Part shown: positions 44,131 through 53,436 of the stretch, one piece after another | Numbering within the stretch: the first letter of the stretch is position 1 | How the letters are laid out: the number at the start of each line of letters is the position of its first letter | Source of the DNA: an uncultured SAR92 cluster bacterium | GTDB taxonomy: Bacteria > Pseudomonadota > Gammaproteobacteria > Pseudomonadales > Porticoccaceae | DNA: 64,000 bases | Assembly: GCA_902527245.1 (NCBI GenBank) | Contig: CABZOI010000007.1 | Span: forward strand, 62,001-126,000 | Reading direction: 5' to 3' | Program-made: the position numbers and the translations under genes | The notes under the pieces: model-generated | Told to the model about the DNA's origin: nothing | The model's database searches: none | Seen by the model: the letters and a program-made list of their open reading frames with translations, nothing else

Positions 44131-46803
44131 TTAAATATTATTTCTATTATCTAACTCTTGGCAGATCTCGTGAGCTAGAAGATTCGCTACAGTTGAACCT
44201 ACTGGCTGTCTTGTTTCAAGATCCGTTACATAGAAAGTATCCTCTACTCTCTCTCCTAGGGTTGCAATTTTAGCATTCTCTAAATTGATTTTATTTTTAA
44301 TGAATATCTGAGAGAGATGCGCGAGCAAACCGCCTCTATCGGGGGTCACTAACTCAAGCCGAGACATGTTTCTTGTTTCATCGGTTGTTATTTCAACACT
44401 TGTTTTAAATTTAAATTGCCTCAAGGTTCGAGAGACTTTTCTCGAAACAGGTTGAAATGATTCAAAGGGTTGAATGATATGAGACGATAGATCTCGGCTT
44501 AGACTAGCACAAAATTCATGATCCTCGCCTATTGGTTTATTGTTATGGTTTAGAACATGAAACGTGTCAAACGCGAAATTATTAGTAGTCGTTTCTAGTC
44601 TCGCATCTTGAATAGATAATCGATGCTGGTCTAATACATTGGCGATTTTAGCAAAAATCTTATCTTGATCTCTTGCATATACAAATATCTCGGTGGCAAT
44701 TGGTTTATCCTCACCTATATCAGTTATTACAATTGTAGGTGCATCAATTGTATTTGCAGAAAGAATTGACTCGCTATATTTTGCAATATTTTCAGGGAGC
44801 TCTCGTACAAAAAAATCATCATTTAATGTGGACCATAGTTCATTTATTTTATCGATGTTTGATTTGTGCGTAGAAATCAATTTAGCAGCCTCAGCTTTAG
44901 TATCAGAGATATGTACTTCTCTAAATTCGATTGATGATTTTGATTCAAACAGTTTTTTTGTCGAAATATAAAGATTGCTCATTAATGCACTTTTCCAGTC
45001 AGTCCAAAGGTCAGGATTTGTAGCACAAATATCTGCAACTGTAAGGATATAGAGTAGATCTAGATGGTAAACATCTTTTACTTTATCCGCGAAATTTCGG
45101 ACCACATCTGGATCAGCAATGTCCTCACGCTGTGAAACTGACGACATTAAGAGATGATTCCTGACCAGCCATTCAAGTGTATTTGTCTCAGTTTCAGGAA
45201 GGTGATGTTCAATCGCGAATGATCGCACATCAATAGCACCGAGTTCTGAATGGTTTCCCCCTCGGCCTTTGGCAATATCATGGAAGAGTGCCGCTATGAC
45301 AATTGTTCCTTGATTCTCCATGTTGGAAAATATTTTGGATGCAGTTCGAAAGTTTTTGGATTTCTTAATATCACCAAATGAAATCAGATTTTCTATGACC
45401 TTGATTGTGTGCACTTCAACCGGATATATATGAAATAAATCATGTTGAGTTAATCCAACTATATTCTTATAGTTTGGCAAGTAGGCGCCGAGGATCCCGT
45501 ATCTACTCATTCTGCGTAGCTGCAGTGGAAGATTTGATTTGGCATGAAGTAGTCGAATGAATAGATTTTTGTTTGTAAGCTGCTCTCTAAATTCATCGTC
45601 AATTAAATATCGGTAATCACGAAGTTGCTTAATTGTTGATGCTCTGAGGCCTACAATATTTTTATTCTCTGCTAAAATCACAAAAATTTCTATGATCGCC
45701 GACGGTTGCTCAAAAAAGACACTTGATCTAATGGTATCTATAAATCCATTGTGAATTACGAATCTTTCATTATATTTATTTATCGTGTTATCTTGCTTTT
45801 TTTTTAATTGTTCTCCAAACCACTTTAAGATCATATCGGTTAGCTCTCGAGTTGACGATACAACCCGATAGTAATCTTGCATAAATCTCTCAACTCCCAA
45901 GCTTTTTTTCTCTTCAAAATAACCTAATTTTTTCGCAAGATATGTTTGGTAATCAAACAGAAGACGTTCCTCAATTCTATTTGCATGGAGATGGATCTCA
46001 TATCGCACACGCCAGAGAAAGCTTTCATTGTTCCTTAATAAATCCAGATCACTTTCTGAAAGTATCTTATTGCTAACCAGTTGCCTTCGATCATTTTTCT
46101 TAAAGAAGTGAGTAGATATCCAGTCTATTAATTGAAGATCTCTGAGGCCTCCTGGAGTCTCTTTGACATTGGGTTCCAAGTTGTACTCAGTATTACCATG
46201 ACGTTTATATCGATTTTCTTGTTCTTCCAATTTTTTATGAAAGAATTCGCTTGTATCACCATGCAAGTTTTTGGCAAGTTCTGAGCAGAAATCGTTATAA
46301 ATCTTTTTATTACCTGCAATCAAGCGATGTTCCAGTAAATTCGTATTGATAGTGATATCAGCTTTCGCAAATGAAATACACTGTTCAATAGATCTAACAC
46401 TGTGGCCTATGATTAAGTTTGCGTCCCACAATTGTGTTAAAAATTCCTCTACTAACTCACCGTGAGTCTGTATCTCGATTTCCTCTGCAAGGACTAAAAG
46501 GTCTAAATCAGATTGCGGATGAAGAGCTCCTCGACCATATCCTCCTACTGCGACTAGCGAGATTCTCTTCGATTTTAAAGTCTTGTTCCATATGACTTTC
46601 AAGAAAAGATCAAAAAAGTCAGACCTTTTTTTTAAAAACTCTGAGATTGAGTCAAATGTAGGTTCGTTAGATGTAAAATACTTCTCAACCTCAAGAAGTA
46701 TCTTTTTATAGTTGTCATGAGAGCGTCCTTGCGAAAATCTTTGCCAAACACTTATATCCTCGAAAACTTGGTTTGGAAACCAATTATTGTCAAGATTTGT
46801 CAT
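44131..46803 (-). CDS. glnD: Bifunctional [protein-PII] uridylyltransferase/uridylyl-removing enzyme
   Basis: GlnD (890 aa, normal) senses glutamine and controls nitrogen assimilation by modifying PII. Domains in order: nucleotidyltransferase with VAVGGYGRGALHPQSDLDLL (GG-12-DxD pattern), the linker GGLRDLQLIDW, an HD hydrolase domain with LFHDIAKGRGGNHSELG, and two C-terminal ACT domains (around DKIFAKIANVLDQHRLSI and ELVTPDRGGLLAHLSQIF) that bind glutamine. It follows map by 39 bp and leads into dapC, a common gammaproteobacterial order. Confidence 0.96.
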   Translation of the reverse strand: MTNLDNNWFPNQVFEDISVWQRFSQGRSHDNYKKILLEVEKYFTSNEPTFDSISEFLKKRSDFFDLFLKVIWNKTLKSKRISLVAVGGYGRGALHPQSDLDLLVLAEEIEIQTHGELVEEFLTQLWDANLIIGHSVRSIEQCISFAKADITINTNLLEHRLIAGNKKIYNDFCSELAKNLHGDTSEFFHKKLEEQENRYKRHGNTEYNLEPNVKETPGGLRDLQLIDWISTHFFKKNDRRQLVSNKILSESDLDLLRNNESFLWRVRYEIHLHANRIEERLLFDYQTYLAKKLGYFEEKKSLGVERFMQDYYRVVSSTRELTDMILKWFGEQLKKKQDNTINKYNERFVIHNGFIDTIRSSVFFEQPSAIIEIFVILAENKNIVGLRASTIKQLRDYRYLIDDEFREQLTNKNLFIRLLHAKSNLPLQLRRMSRYGILGAYLPNYKNIVGLTQHDLFHIYPVEVHTIKVIENLISFGDIKKSKNFRTASKIFSNMENQGTIVIAALFHDIAKGRGGNHSELGAIDVRSFAIEHHLPETETNTLEWLVRNHLLMSSVSQREDIADPDVVRNFADKVKDVYHLDLLYILTVADICATNPDLWTDWKSALMSNLYISTKKLFESKSSIEFREVHISDTKAEAAKLISTHKSNIDKINELWSTLNDDFFVRELPENIAKYSESILSANTIDAPTIVITDIGEDKPIATEIFVYARDQDKIFAKIANVLDQHRLSIQDARLETTTNNFAFDTFHVLNHNNKPIGEDHEFCASLSRDLSSHIIQPFESFQPVSRKVSRTLRQFKFKTSVEITTDETRNMSRLELVTPDRGGLLAHLSQIFIKNKINLENAKIATLGERVEDTFYVTDLETRQPVGSTVANLLAHEICQELDNRNNI

Positions 46804-46842
46804 AAAAACTTATAACTCGCGATTATCGTGATTCAAAAATAA

Positions 46843-47589
46843 TCATTTCGTTAGTATTTCTGATCCGTTTTCGGTAACAACTATAGTATGCTCCCATTGA
46901 GCTGATAATCTTCCGTCTTTTGTTTCAACCGTCCATCCATCTGACTTCAGCTTCGTTGCAGATTTTCCTGCATTTAACATGGGTTCAATCGTAAATGTCA
47001 TACCTTCTTTTAATTGTGCTCCAGTGCCTTTGATCCCGTAATGCAGCACTTGAGGTTCTTCATGAAAATTTGAACCAATTCCATGGCCACAATATTCACG
47101 CACCACTGAATAGTAATTCTGTTCAGCATGCGTTTGAATAACAGAGCCAATGTCTCCAAGATATGCATCTGGTCCTACTGCTTCGATTCCTTTAATTAGA
47201 CATTCTTGTGTAACTTCAACAAGCCGTTGTGCATGGGGGGCAGGGGTCCCTACAAAAAACATTCTGCTCGTATCACCAAACCATCCATCTTTTATCACTG
47301 TTACATCAATGTTAAGGATATCACCATTTTTGAGAATTTTTTTGTTGTTGGGAATACCATGACAGATGACTTGATTGACTGATGTACATATTGATTTTGG
47401 ATAACCTCTATAACCGAGGGTGGCAGGTATAGATTTTTGTTTCTGAACCATGTGATTATGACAAATATCATTAAGCTCACCAGTACTTATGCCTGGCTCT
47501 ATAAAAGGTGTTACGATATCTAAAACCTCAGAAGCAAGCCTCCCTGCAACTCGCATTTTCTCTATTTCTTTTTTTGTTTTGACGAACAT
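46843..47589 (-). CDS. map: Methionine aminopeptidase, type I
   Basis: A 248-aa metalloprotease removing N-terminal Met from new proteins. Metal ligands and active-site residues are visible: Asp pair in NIDVTVIKDGWFGDTSRMF, His in YCGHGIGSNFHEEP, Glu in TFTIEPML, and Glu in QWEHTIVVTE. It begins at ATG 47589 with TGGAAA upstream and is divergent from rpsB, as in many gammaproteobacteria. The 245-bp gap to rpsB holds both promoters. Confidence 0.97.
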   Translation of the reverse strand: MFVKTKKEIEKMRVAGRLASEVLDIVTPFIEPGISTGELNDICHNHMVQKQKSIPATLGYRGYPKSICTSVNQVICHGIPNNKKILKNGDILNIDVTVIKDGWFGDTSRMFFVGTPAPHAQRLVEVTQECLIKGIEAVGPDAYLGDIGSVIQTHAEQNYYSVVREYCGHGIGSNFHEEPQVLHYGIKGTGAQLKEGMTFTIEPMLNAGKSATKLKSDGWTVETKDGRLSAQWEHTIVVTENGSEILTK

Positions 47590-47718
47590 TTAATTATTTC
47601 CAAAAGTTGTAATATTCTACTCATTTCTTCCTAAATATGGTGGAAATATTGATTTTTTTTGCACATTTCAACGGTTTATTAAATTATTAAAAATCTTTTC
47701 CTAGAAGCATGTATGTGA

Positions 47719-47733
47719 TATAAAGCGCCCGCG
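47719..47733 (+). promoter_or_regulatory. Candidate rpsB promoter -10 with G+C-rich discriminator
   Basis: TATAAA (47719-47724) followed directly by GCGCCCGCG, a G+C-rich discriminator of the kind found at stringently controlled ribosomal promoters. Transcription would start near 47731, giving a leader of about 100 nt. The -35 is poor (TTTTCC 17 bp upstream), so the exact element is uncertain. Confidence 0.5.
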
Positions 47734-47834
47734 GTAAATTTATTTTAATTCACACGCACTTCGACACGATATCCTGGGTGCCTAAGAAGGTTGGTTATTG
47801 GGGGGTGCGGAGGTTTAACCCAAGGAGTAAAATT
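47731..47834 (+). promoter_or_regulatory. rpsB 5' leader, possible S2 autoregulatory RNA
   Basis: The roughly 100-nt leader between the candidate promoter and the rpsB ATG. TTGGG (47798-47802) can pair with CCCAA (47819-47823), closing a hairpin that abuts and partly includes the AAGGAG ribosome site (47822-47827). In gammaproteobacteria S2 represses rpsB-tsf translation through a structured leader, so this is a natural candidate. Structure was inferred by eye, not folded. Confidence 0.5.
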
Positions 47835-49070
47835 ATGTCAAATGTATCTATGAGAGATATGTTAAAAGCGGGTGTGCATTTTGGCCACCAAACCCGTTTT
47901 TGGAACCCAAAAATGGGTCAGTATATTTTCGGTTCTCGAAATAAAATCCATATACTTAATTTAGAGCTTACCTTGCCTGCCTTTAATGAAGCATTAGAGG
48001 TCTTGAGGAAAGAGGGCGCAAAAGGGAATCAAATCTTGTTTGTTGGCACTAAAAGAGCCGCACAAAAAATAATAAAAACGCAAGCTGAAAGATGTGGAAT
48101 GCCACATGTGACACATCGATGGCTAGGCGGAATGCTCACAAACTACAAGACAATTAATGCTTCAATAAAGCGATATAGAAATCTTGAAGAGCAAGAGAGA
48201 GATGGCACTTTTGATAAATTAAGTAAGAAGGAAGTGTTGAATAAAACTCGCATGAAAGAAAAGCTTGAGAATTCAATTGGCGGTATAAAAGACATGCGAG
48301 GTTTGCCTGATATTCTTTTTGTAGTTGATGTCGATCACGAAAGGATAGCGATAAATGAAGCCAATAAGTTAGGCATACCTGTTGTTGGTATTGTTGATTC
48401 CAATAGTGATCCTGATGGTATTGATTACATTATTCCGGGGAATGATGATTCGATTCGAGCAATAGAGTTGTTTGCCTCTGAAGTTGCAGATGCGATTATT
48501 AAAGGTAAGGCCGAGCTCGCCTCAGTATCTAGCAAAGATGAGTTTGTTGAAGTAGCCGATGATAAGCAGTCTGATTCCGAAAAAGAAATTCCCAAAGTAA
48601 AAGTCGTCAAAAAAGTCTCGAAGCCAAAGACTACTGATGTTGAAGCGAGCACAGCTGATCGAGAAGAGAGTGTTACGATAAAAGAAAAAACTAGTGTGAA
48701 AGAAGATTCCACAGAACCTAACGCTAGCCTCGAGGAAGATGAAAAGAAAGACTCAAAAACCAAAATTAAATCTTCTTTGGATGAGCCGACTTCGGAGACG
48801 AAGAAGAAAGACGCTACTCAATCAAAAAAAGAAGTAACGGCATCTAAAAAAGAAGCTGCTAAGCCCAAAAAAGAAGCTGCTAAGCCCAAAAAAGAGGCGG
48901 CTAAACCAAAAAAAGAGGCGGCTAAACCAAAAAAAGAAGCAGCTAAACCAAAAAAAGAAGTAGCTAAACCAAAAAAAGAAGCAGCTAAACCAAAAAAAGA
49001 CGGTACCGAACCAAAAAAAGGTGCCACTAAACCAAAAAAAGCTGCAGTGAAAAAGGTGAAAAGTGAATAG
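47835..49070 (+). CDS. rpsB: 30S ribosomal protein S2 with long Lys/Ala/Pro-rich C-terminal tail
   Basis: Residues 1-228 are an ordinary S2: [20 protein letters not shown] at the start, [32 protein letters not shown] and [12 protein letters not shown] at the end. The ATG at 47835 has AAGGAG; an open frame extends upstream through the leader but is not coding. After the core comes a 183-residue charged, low-complexity tail: first acidic/mixed (229-337), then nine 7-residue units of the type KKEAAKP (338-400) and a basic end. S2 is normally about 240-260 aa. The tail has no stop or frame change and is in frame with the core. Confidence 0.95.
   Translation: MSNVSMRDMLKAGVHFGHQTRFWNPKMGQYIFGSRNKIHILNLELTLPAFNEALEVLRKEGAKGNQILFVGTKRAAQKIIKTQAERCGMPHVTHRWLGGMLTNYKTINASIKRYRNLEEQERDGTFDKLSKKEVLNKTRMKEKLENSIGGIKDMRGLPDILFVVDVDHERIAINEANKLGIPVVGIVDSNSDPDGIDYIIPGNDDSIRAIELFASEVADAIIKGKAELASVSSKDEFVEVADDKQSDSEKEIPKVKVVKKVSKPKTTDVEASTADREESVTIKEKTSVKEDSTEPNASLEEDEKKDSKTKIKSSLDEPTSETKKKDATQSKKEVTASKKEAAKPKKEAAKPKKEAAKPKKEAAKPKKEAAKPKKEVAKPKKEAAKPKKDGTEPKKGATKPKKAAVKKVKSE
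48846..49034 (+). repeat. 21-bp tandem repeat in rpsB (nine units, KKEAAKP)
   Basis: Nine consecutive 21-bp units encode KKEAAKP (five identical, then [28 protein letters not shown]). The first two units are nearly identical in DNA, units 3-4 form another near-identical pair with different codons (gaggcggct, ccA), and the last two have decayed. This suggests successive duplication. Each unit starts with six A residues (seven when preceded by CCA). Confidence 0.95.
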
Positions 49071-49110
49071 TTCTCGTCTTATTTCGATTATCGGACGATG
49101 GCGATTAATT

Positions 49111-49137
49111 GGGGGGGTGATATACCCCCTTTCTTTT
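49111..49137 (+). terminator. Hairpin with T-rich tail between rpsB and tsf (terminator or attenuator)
   Basis: GGGGGT (49113-49118) pairs with ACCCCC (49124-49129) around a GATAT loop, extendable by two G-U pairs, and is followed by TTTCTTTT. It sits in the 85-bp rpsB-tsf gap, where partial termination is known in related operons to set the S2 to EF-Ts ratio. The broken T-run suggests leaky termination. Confidence 0.7.
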
Positions 49138-49155
49138 AATAAATGGAGTTAGAAA

Positions 49156-50019
49156 ATGAGTAAAGTATCAGCCGCATTGGTAAAGGATCTCAGAGAGAGA
49201 ACAGGATTAGGTATGATGGAATGTAAGAAAGCATTAATAGCGTCCTCTGGAGATATTGATGCTGCCATTGAAGAACTCAGAAAATCAAGTGGGATGAAGG
49301 CAGCCAAAAAAGCGTCTAGGACAGCCGCTGAGGGAATCATATTGATGGAAATTACTGCTGATCAAGGAACGCTTGTTGAGGTGAATACAGAGACTGATTT
49401 TGCCGCAAAAGATGAGTCATTTAGAGAGTTTGCTCATAGCATTTTACGGAATGCTCATGAGCTTAAGACGTCCGATATAAGTGTCGTTCTCGACTCGAAT
49501 ATTAATTCATCAAGGGAGCAGCTCGTGCAAAAGATTGGTGAGAACATCACGCCGAGGAGAGTTGTCAGTGTCACTGCACCTGTTATCGATGGTTACATAC
49601 ATGGGAATGACAAGATCGGGGTATTAGTATGTTTATCCCGTGGTAGCAGAGAGGTTGCGAGAGATATTGCTATGCATGTTGCTGCAGTCAATCCAACAGT
49701 TTTAAGCTCGGAGCAGATGCCGACAGATTTGATCGAAGCGGAAAAGAATATTTTTACCGCTCAAGCACGGGAGAGTGGGAAGCCTGAAGAGATTATTGAA
49801 AAAATGATATCAGGAAGAATCAATAAATTCTTGAAAGAAAACAGCCTACTTGACCAAGCATTTGTGAAAGACCCCGATGTGACAATTCGGAAATTTCTGG
49901 AAAATAATGATTCAGAAATTACTTCATATCATCGATTTGAAGTGGGTGAGGGTATAGAAGTTGATAGAACAGATTTTGCCTCAGAGGTTGCAGCTCAAAT
50001 TCAAAGTATTGATAAATAA
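49156..50019 (+). CDS. tsf: Elongation factor Ts
   Basis: EF-Ts (287 aa) is the guanine nucleotide exchange factor of EF-Tu. The UBA-like N-terminus has VKDLRERTGLGMMECKKAL, and the core has EVNTETDFAAKDESFREF, which contains the conserved TDFxAK motif contacting EF-Tu. RBS GGAG lies before the ATG. It follows rpsB across a hairpin and precedes pyrH by 18 bp. Confidence 0.97.
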   Translation: MSKVSAALVKDLRERTGLGMMECKKALIASSGDIDAAIEELRKSSGMKAAKKASRTAAEGIILMEITADQGTLVEVNTETDFAAKDESFREFAHSILRNAHELKTSDISVVLDSNINSSREQLVQKIGENITPRRVVSVTAPVIDGYIHGNDKIGVLVCLSRGSREVARDIAMHVAAVNPTVLSSEQMPTDLIEAEKNIFTAQARESGKPEEIIEKMISGRINKFLKENSLLDQAFVKDPDVTIRKFLENNDSEITSYHRFEVGEGIEVDRTDFASEVAAQIQSIDK

Positions 50020-50037
50020 AGAAGATGGAGGAAGAAA

Positions 50038-50766
50038 ATGCCCACCCAAAAGCTAAAAAAATATAAGCGCATTTTACTTAAACTCAGTGGTGAACAACTC
50101 ATTGGTGATGAAGGTTTTGGGATAGACCCCAAGGTGCTCGACAAGATGGCACTTGAAATTGGACAACTCGTTGGTATCGGAGTTCAGGTGGGTTTAGTAA
50201 TAGGCGGTGGCAATTTATTTCGAGGTGCTGCTTTGAATAGTGCGGGTATGGATAGAGTCACTGGTGATCATATGGGGATGCTGGCCACAGTTATGAATGC
50301 ACTCGCAATGAGAGATGCATTGGAAAGAACAAGCATTTCATCAAGAGTAATGTCAGCTATTCAAATGAGTGGTGTTGTTGAGCATTATGATAGAAGAAGA
50401 GCAATGAGATATTTGCAAGATGGTGACGTTGTCATCTTTGCCGCGGGAACTGGCAATCCTTTTTTTACTACAGATTCAGCAGCTTGCCTGAGAGGTATAG
50501 AAATAGGAGCTGACGCAGTTTTTAAAGCTACTAAAGTCGATGGGGTGTATAGCGCTGATCCGCTCAAAAATCCAGATGCAAAATTTTACTCGAATTTAAC
50601 TTATGATGAGATTCTCGATAAGAAACTTGGAGTTATGGATTTAACAGCGATTTGTTTGTGTCAAGAGTATAAGATGCCATTACGAGTTTTTAAAATGTCA
50701 AAATCAGGCGCACTACTGAGGGCTGTAGTAGATGGAACTGAGGGTACTCTCGTAGAGGAGAATTGA
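50038..50766 (+). CDS. pyrH: Uridylate kinase
   Basis: PyrH (242 aa) phosphorylates UMP to UDP and belongs to the amino-acid-kinase fold. Motifs: [10 protein letters not shown] (phosphate-binding Lys and Gly-rich strand), [29 protein letters not shown] (UMP site) and [19 protein letters not shown]. The start ATG has GGAGGAAG. It ends 1 bp before frr, in the usual order. Confidence 0.97.
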   Translation: MPTQKLKKYKRILLKLSGEQLIGDEGFGIDPKVLDKMALEIGQLVGIGVQVGLVIGGGNLFRGAALNSAGMDRVTGDHMGMLATVMNALAMRDALERTSISSRVMSAIQMSGVVEHYDRRRAMRYLQDGDVVIFAAGTGNPFFTTDSAACLRGIEIGADAVFKATKVDGVYSADPLKNPDAKFYSNLTYDEILDKKLGVMDLTAICLCQEYKMPLRVFKMSKSGALLRAVVDGTEGTLVEEN

Positions 50767-50767
50767 G

Positions 50768-51325
50768 ATGATAGATGATTTTAAGCAGGATGCAGCCTCT
50801 AGGATGGCTAAGACGATAACCGCTTTAAAAGCGACAATGGCAAAAATTAGAACCGGTAGGGCCAATGCAAATTTACTTGACGGAGTGAATATCGAATATT
50901 ATGGAGTGGAAACACCTATTGGACAAGCTGCTTCAATTGTTGTGGAGGATGCAAGAACTCTGTCTGTTACTCCCTGGGAAAGCTCAATCATCCCAGATAT
51001 TGAGAAGGCGATAATGAAATCTGATTTGGGTTTGAATCCCACAACAGCAGGAAATGTTGTAAGGATTCCTCTCCCAGCCCTGACTGAGGAAACAAGAAAA
51101 AATTATACGAAGCAAGCAAAAGCAGAGGCAGAGAACTCAAGAATATCAATTCGTAATGTCAGAAGGGATATTCTTTCAACTGCTAAAGAATTGGTTCGAG
51201 ATAAAGATATAAGTGAAGATGATGAAAGAAGAATTGGTGAGGTTATTCAGAAAGCCACCGACGATCATATCAATCAGATAGATGAAATACTCAAAGTTAA
51301 AGAAAAAGAATTGATGGAAATTTAA
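50768..51325 (+). CDS. frr: Ribosome recycling factor
   Basis: RRF (185 aa) splits post-termination ribosomes with EF-G. It shows the characteristic TIRTGRA-like segment (AKIRTGRANANLLDGVNIEYYG), TPIGQAASIVVEDARTLSVTPW and a C-terminal long helix with RRDILSTAKELVRDKDISEDD. It is 1 bp after pyrH. The next gene in most gammaproteobacteria is uppS; here cdsA follows after 70 bp. Confidence 0.97.
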   Translation: MIDDFKQDAASRMAKTITALKATMAKIRTGRANANLLDGVNIEYYGVETPIGQAASIVVEDARTLSVTPWESSIIPDIEKAIMKSDLGLNPTTAGNVVRIPLPALTEETRKNYTKQAKAEAENSRISIRNVRRDILSTAKELVRDKDISEDDERRIGEVIQKATDDHINQIDEILKVKEKELMEI

Positions 51326-51395
51326 GTTCTGTATCTCAAAATTGAATCTAATCAGTTTACAACTATGAGTCATTTGATCACGCAGAGTATTTGAA

Positions 51396-52250
51396 ATGCT
51401 TATATACAGAATAATTACAGCTGCATTACTTGTGTTAGCGCTTGGAGTGCTTCTGGTTGGGTTACCAAAACCTCTATTTGTCTCATCTCTCCTTTCAATA
51501 ATTTTAGTAGCGACATGGGAATGGGTAAATCTATCGGGATACAAGGCTACGAGCTCAAAGATTGCCTTCATGGGCGTGTTTCTAATCATGGCATTTTGTA
51601 TTTTTATCTGGCTAGATTTTTCAGAATCCTTTAACTATGGGCGTGCGCTTGTATCTTTATATTGGACGGTTCCAATCCTAGGAGTGTTTGTTTTTGTCAC
51701 TTTTAGAAATAGTGAGTTTCGAAATACGATTTTTAGATCCGATACTTGTCTTACGATCTTTGGAATGCTTCTATTCTGTGTGTTGTGGATATCGATTTTA
51801 CTTATTAGTTCTCATGAGAGCGGACGTTCTTTATTGCTTTTTGGTATCTCAATTGTGGTTTTGTCTGATGTTGGTGGATATATTTTTGGTAAGTTATTCG
51901 GTCGAAATAAACTCGCTCCTGAGATAAGCCCCGGAAAAACATGGGAAGGTTTTTTGGGAAGCGTTATATTACCATTGTCCGCTTTATTATTTGTTAACAA
52001 TACGCTACCAATCCTTGATCCCCTCTATTATGCAGGAGCAGGAATAGTAACTTTTATTTTTACATTGCTGCCCGTCATTTTGATTTCGATCACGGGTGAT
52101 TTGTTCATCAGTCTTTTCAAACGAGCCAGTGGCACAAAAGACAGTGGAGATATTCTTCCCGGTCATGGCGGTATGTTAGATCGTATAGATGGTCTTTTGT
52201 TGGCTTTTCCCGTTTATGCTGCAATTATCTTTAGCTTGGTAATGTCATGA
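51396..52250 (+). CDS. cdsA: Phosphatidate cytidylyltransferase (CDP-diglyceride synthase)
   Basis: CdsA (284 aa) makes CDP-diacylglycerol from phosphatidic acid and CTP in the inner membrane. Several hydrophobic segments are visible (for example ITAALLVLALGVLLVGL and FGMLLFCVLWISILLI), and the family signature near the C-terminus reads SITGDLFISLFKRASGTKDS then PGHGGMLDRIDGLL; SPGKTWEGFLGS precedes it. It overlaps dxr by 4 bp (ATGA). No uppS gene lies before it. Confidence 0.95.
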   Translation: MLIYRIITAALLVLALGVLLVGLPKPLFVSSLLSIILVATWEWVNLSGYKATSSKIAFMGVFLIMAFCIFIWLDFSESFNYGRALVSLYWTVPILGVFVFVTFRNSEFRNTIFRSDTCLTIFGMLLFCVLWISILLISSHESGRSLLLFGISIVVLSDVGGYIFGKLFGRNKLAPEISPGKTWEGFLGSVILPLSALLFVNNTLPILDPLYYAGAGIVTFIFTLLPVILISITGDLFISLFKRASGTKDSGDILPGHGGMLDRIDGLLLAFPVYAAIIFSLVMS

Positions 52251-53434
52251 AGAAACGTTCCATTACTATTTTGGGTTCGACAGGATCTATAGGTTTGAAT
52301 ACCGTAAATGTAATTAAGACAAATAACCATTTATTTGATGTTTATGCGCTGAGTGGTAATTCTCAAGTAGAGCTCTTATTCAATCAATGTATGGAGCTTA
52401 ATCCAAAATATGCTGTAGTCGTCACTGAGAAATCTGCGAATAGGTTAAAAGAAAAACTCATTGAGCATGGCTCAAAAACATCAGTGATGTTTGGATTAGA
52501 TGGATTCATTCAAGTAAGTACTTCAAATGAGGTTGACATAATTATGTCAGCAATCGTTGGTTCGGAAGGACTTTTGCCAACATTTTCAGCTATCTCTAGC
52601 GGTAAAACAGTTTTGTTAGCAAATAAAGAATCTCTAGTCATGGCTGGTAATCTCATAATTGCAGAGGCTAAAAAATCTGGTGCGCTTATATTACCTGTCG
52701 ATAGTGAGCACAATGCGATTTTTCAATGCATCCATCAGACCCATGACATAGATGAAAAAAAAGCTATATCAAGACTGACTCTAACTGCATCGGGGGGACC
52801 TTTCCGTGATACAAATGAAAGTGACTTGAAGTCTGTTACGCCACAAGATGCATGCTTGCACCCCACTTGGAATATGGGAAAAAAAATATCTATTGATTCT
52901 GCGACTTTGATGAACAAAGGTTTAGAGCTTATAGAAGCTCGATGGTTATTTGATTGTAACTTGGAGAAATTGAGGGTAGTTATTCATCCGCAAAGTATTG
53001 TTCACTCTTTTGTTCATTTTTTTGATGGTTCTGTTATGGCTCAGTTAGGACAACCTGACATGAGAATTCCAATTTCGTTCTGTTTAGGATGGCCCCAAAG
53101 GATTGCTTCAGGCTCTGAGCAATTAGATATTTCACAGATTAGAAAACTGGAATTTCTTGAACCTGACCGGAAAAAATTTAGATCACTGGATTTAGCAGAA
53201 TCTTGTCTTGAAATTGGCATGAATTCGGCCATTTATCTTAATTCTGCTAATGAAGTAGCAGTCGATGCTTTTTTAAAACGGAAAATAAAGTTTACGACTA
53301 TTACACACATAGTCAGTGAAAGTCTTGAGAAGGCAAATTTTCATGAACCAGAATCGATAGCAGATGTCAAAGATACTGATGTTGAAGCAAGAGCTATGGC
53401 ATACCAAAGCTTGAAAAAGTGGAACGCAAGATAA
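52247..53434 (+). CDS. dxr: 1-deoxy-D-xylulose 5-phosphate reductoisomerase
   Basis: Dxr (395 aa) makes 2-C-methylerythritol 4-phosphate, the committed step of MEP isoprenoid synthesis. NADPH fold ILGSTGSIGLNTV at the start, LLANKESLVMAG, metal/substrate region LPVDSEHNAIFQC, TASGGPF and HPTWNMGKKISIDSATLMNKG. Overlaps the cdsA stop by 4 bp; rseP follows within 3 bp. Confidence 0.97.
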   Translation: MKKRSITILGSTGSIGLNTVNVIKTNNHLFDVYALSGNSQVELLFNQCMELNPKYAVVVTEKSANRLKEKLIEHGSKTSVMFGLDGFIQVSTSNEVDIIMSAIVGSEGLLPTFSAISSGKTVLLANKESLVMAGNLIIAEAKKSGALILPVDSEHNAIFQCIHQTHDIDEKKAISRLTLTASGGPFRDTNESDLKSVTPQDACLHPTWNMGKKISIDSATLMNKGLELIEARWLFDCNLEKLRVVIHPQSIVHSFVHFFDGSVMAQLGQPDMRIPISFCLGWPQRIASGSEQLDISQIRKLEFLEPDRKKFRSLDLAESCLEIGMNSAIYLNSANEVAVDAFLKRKIKFTTITHIVSESLEKANFHEPESIADVKDTDVEARAMAYQSLKKWNAR

Positions 53435-53436
53435 TC

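Noticed and set aside
48818-49027. Minus-strand frame with regular FFGLAAS repeats resembling membrane segments
   Set aside because: It is the complement of the KKEAAKP repeat of rpsB, so its regularity comes from the coding repeat.
48846-49034. CRISPR-like array
   Set aside because: The 21-bp units are directly adjacent with no spacers, and they are coding repeats within rpsB.
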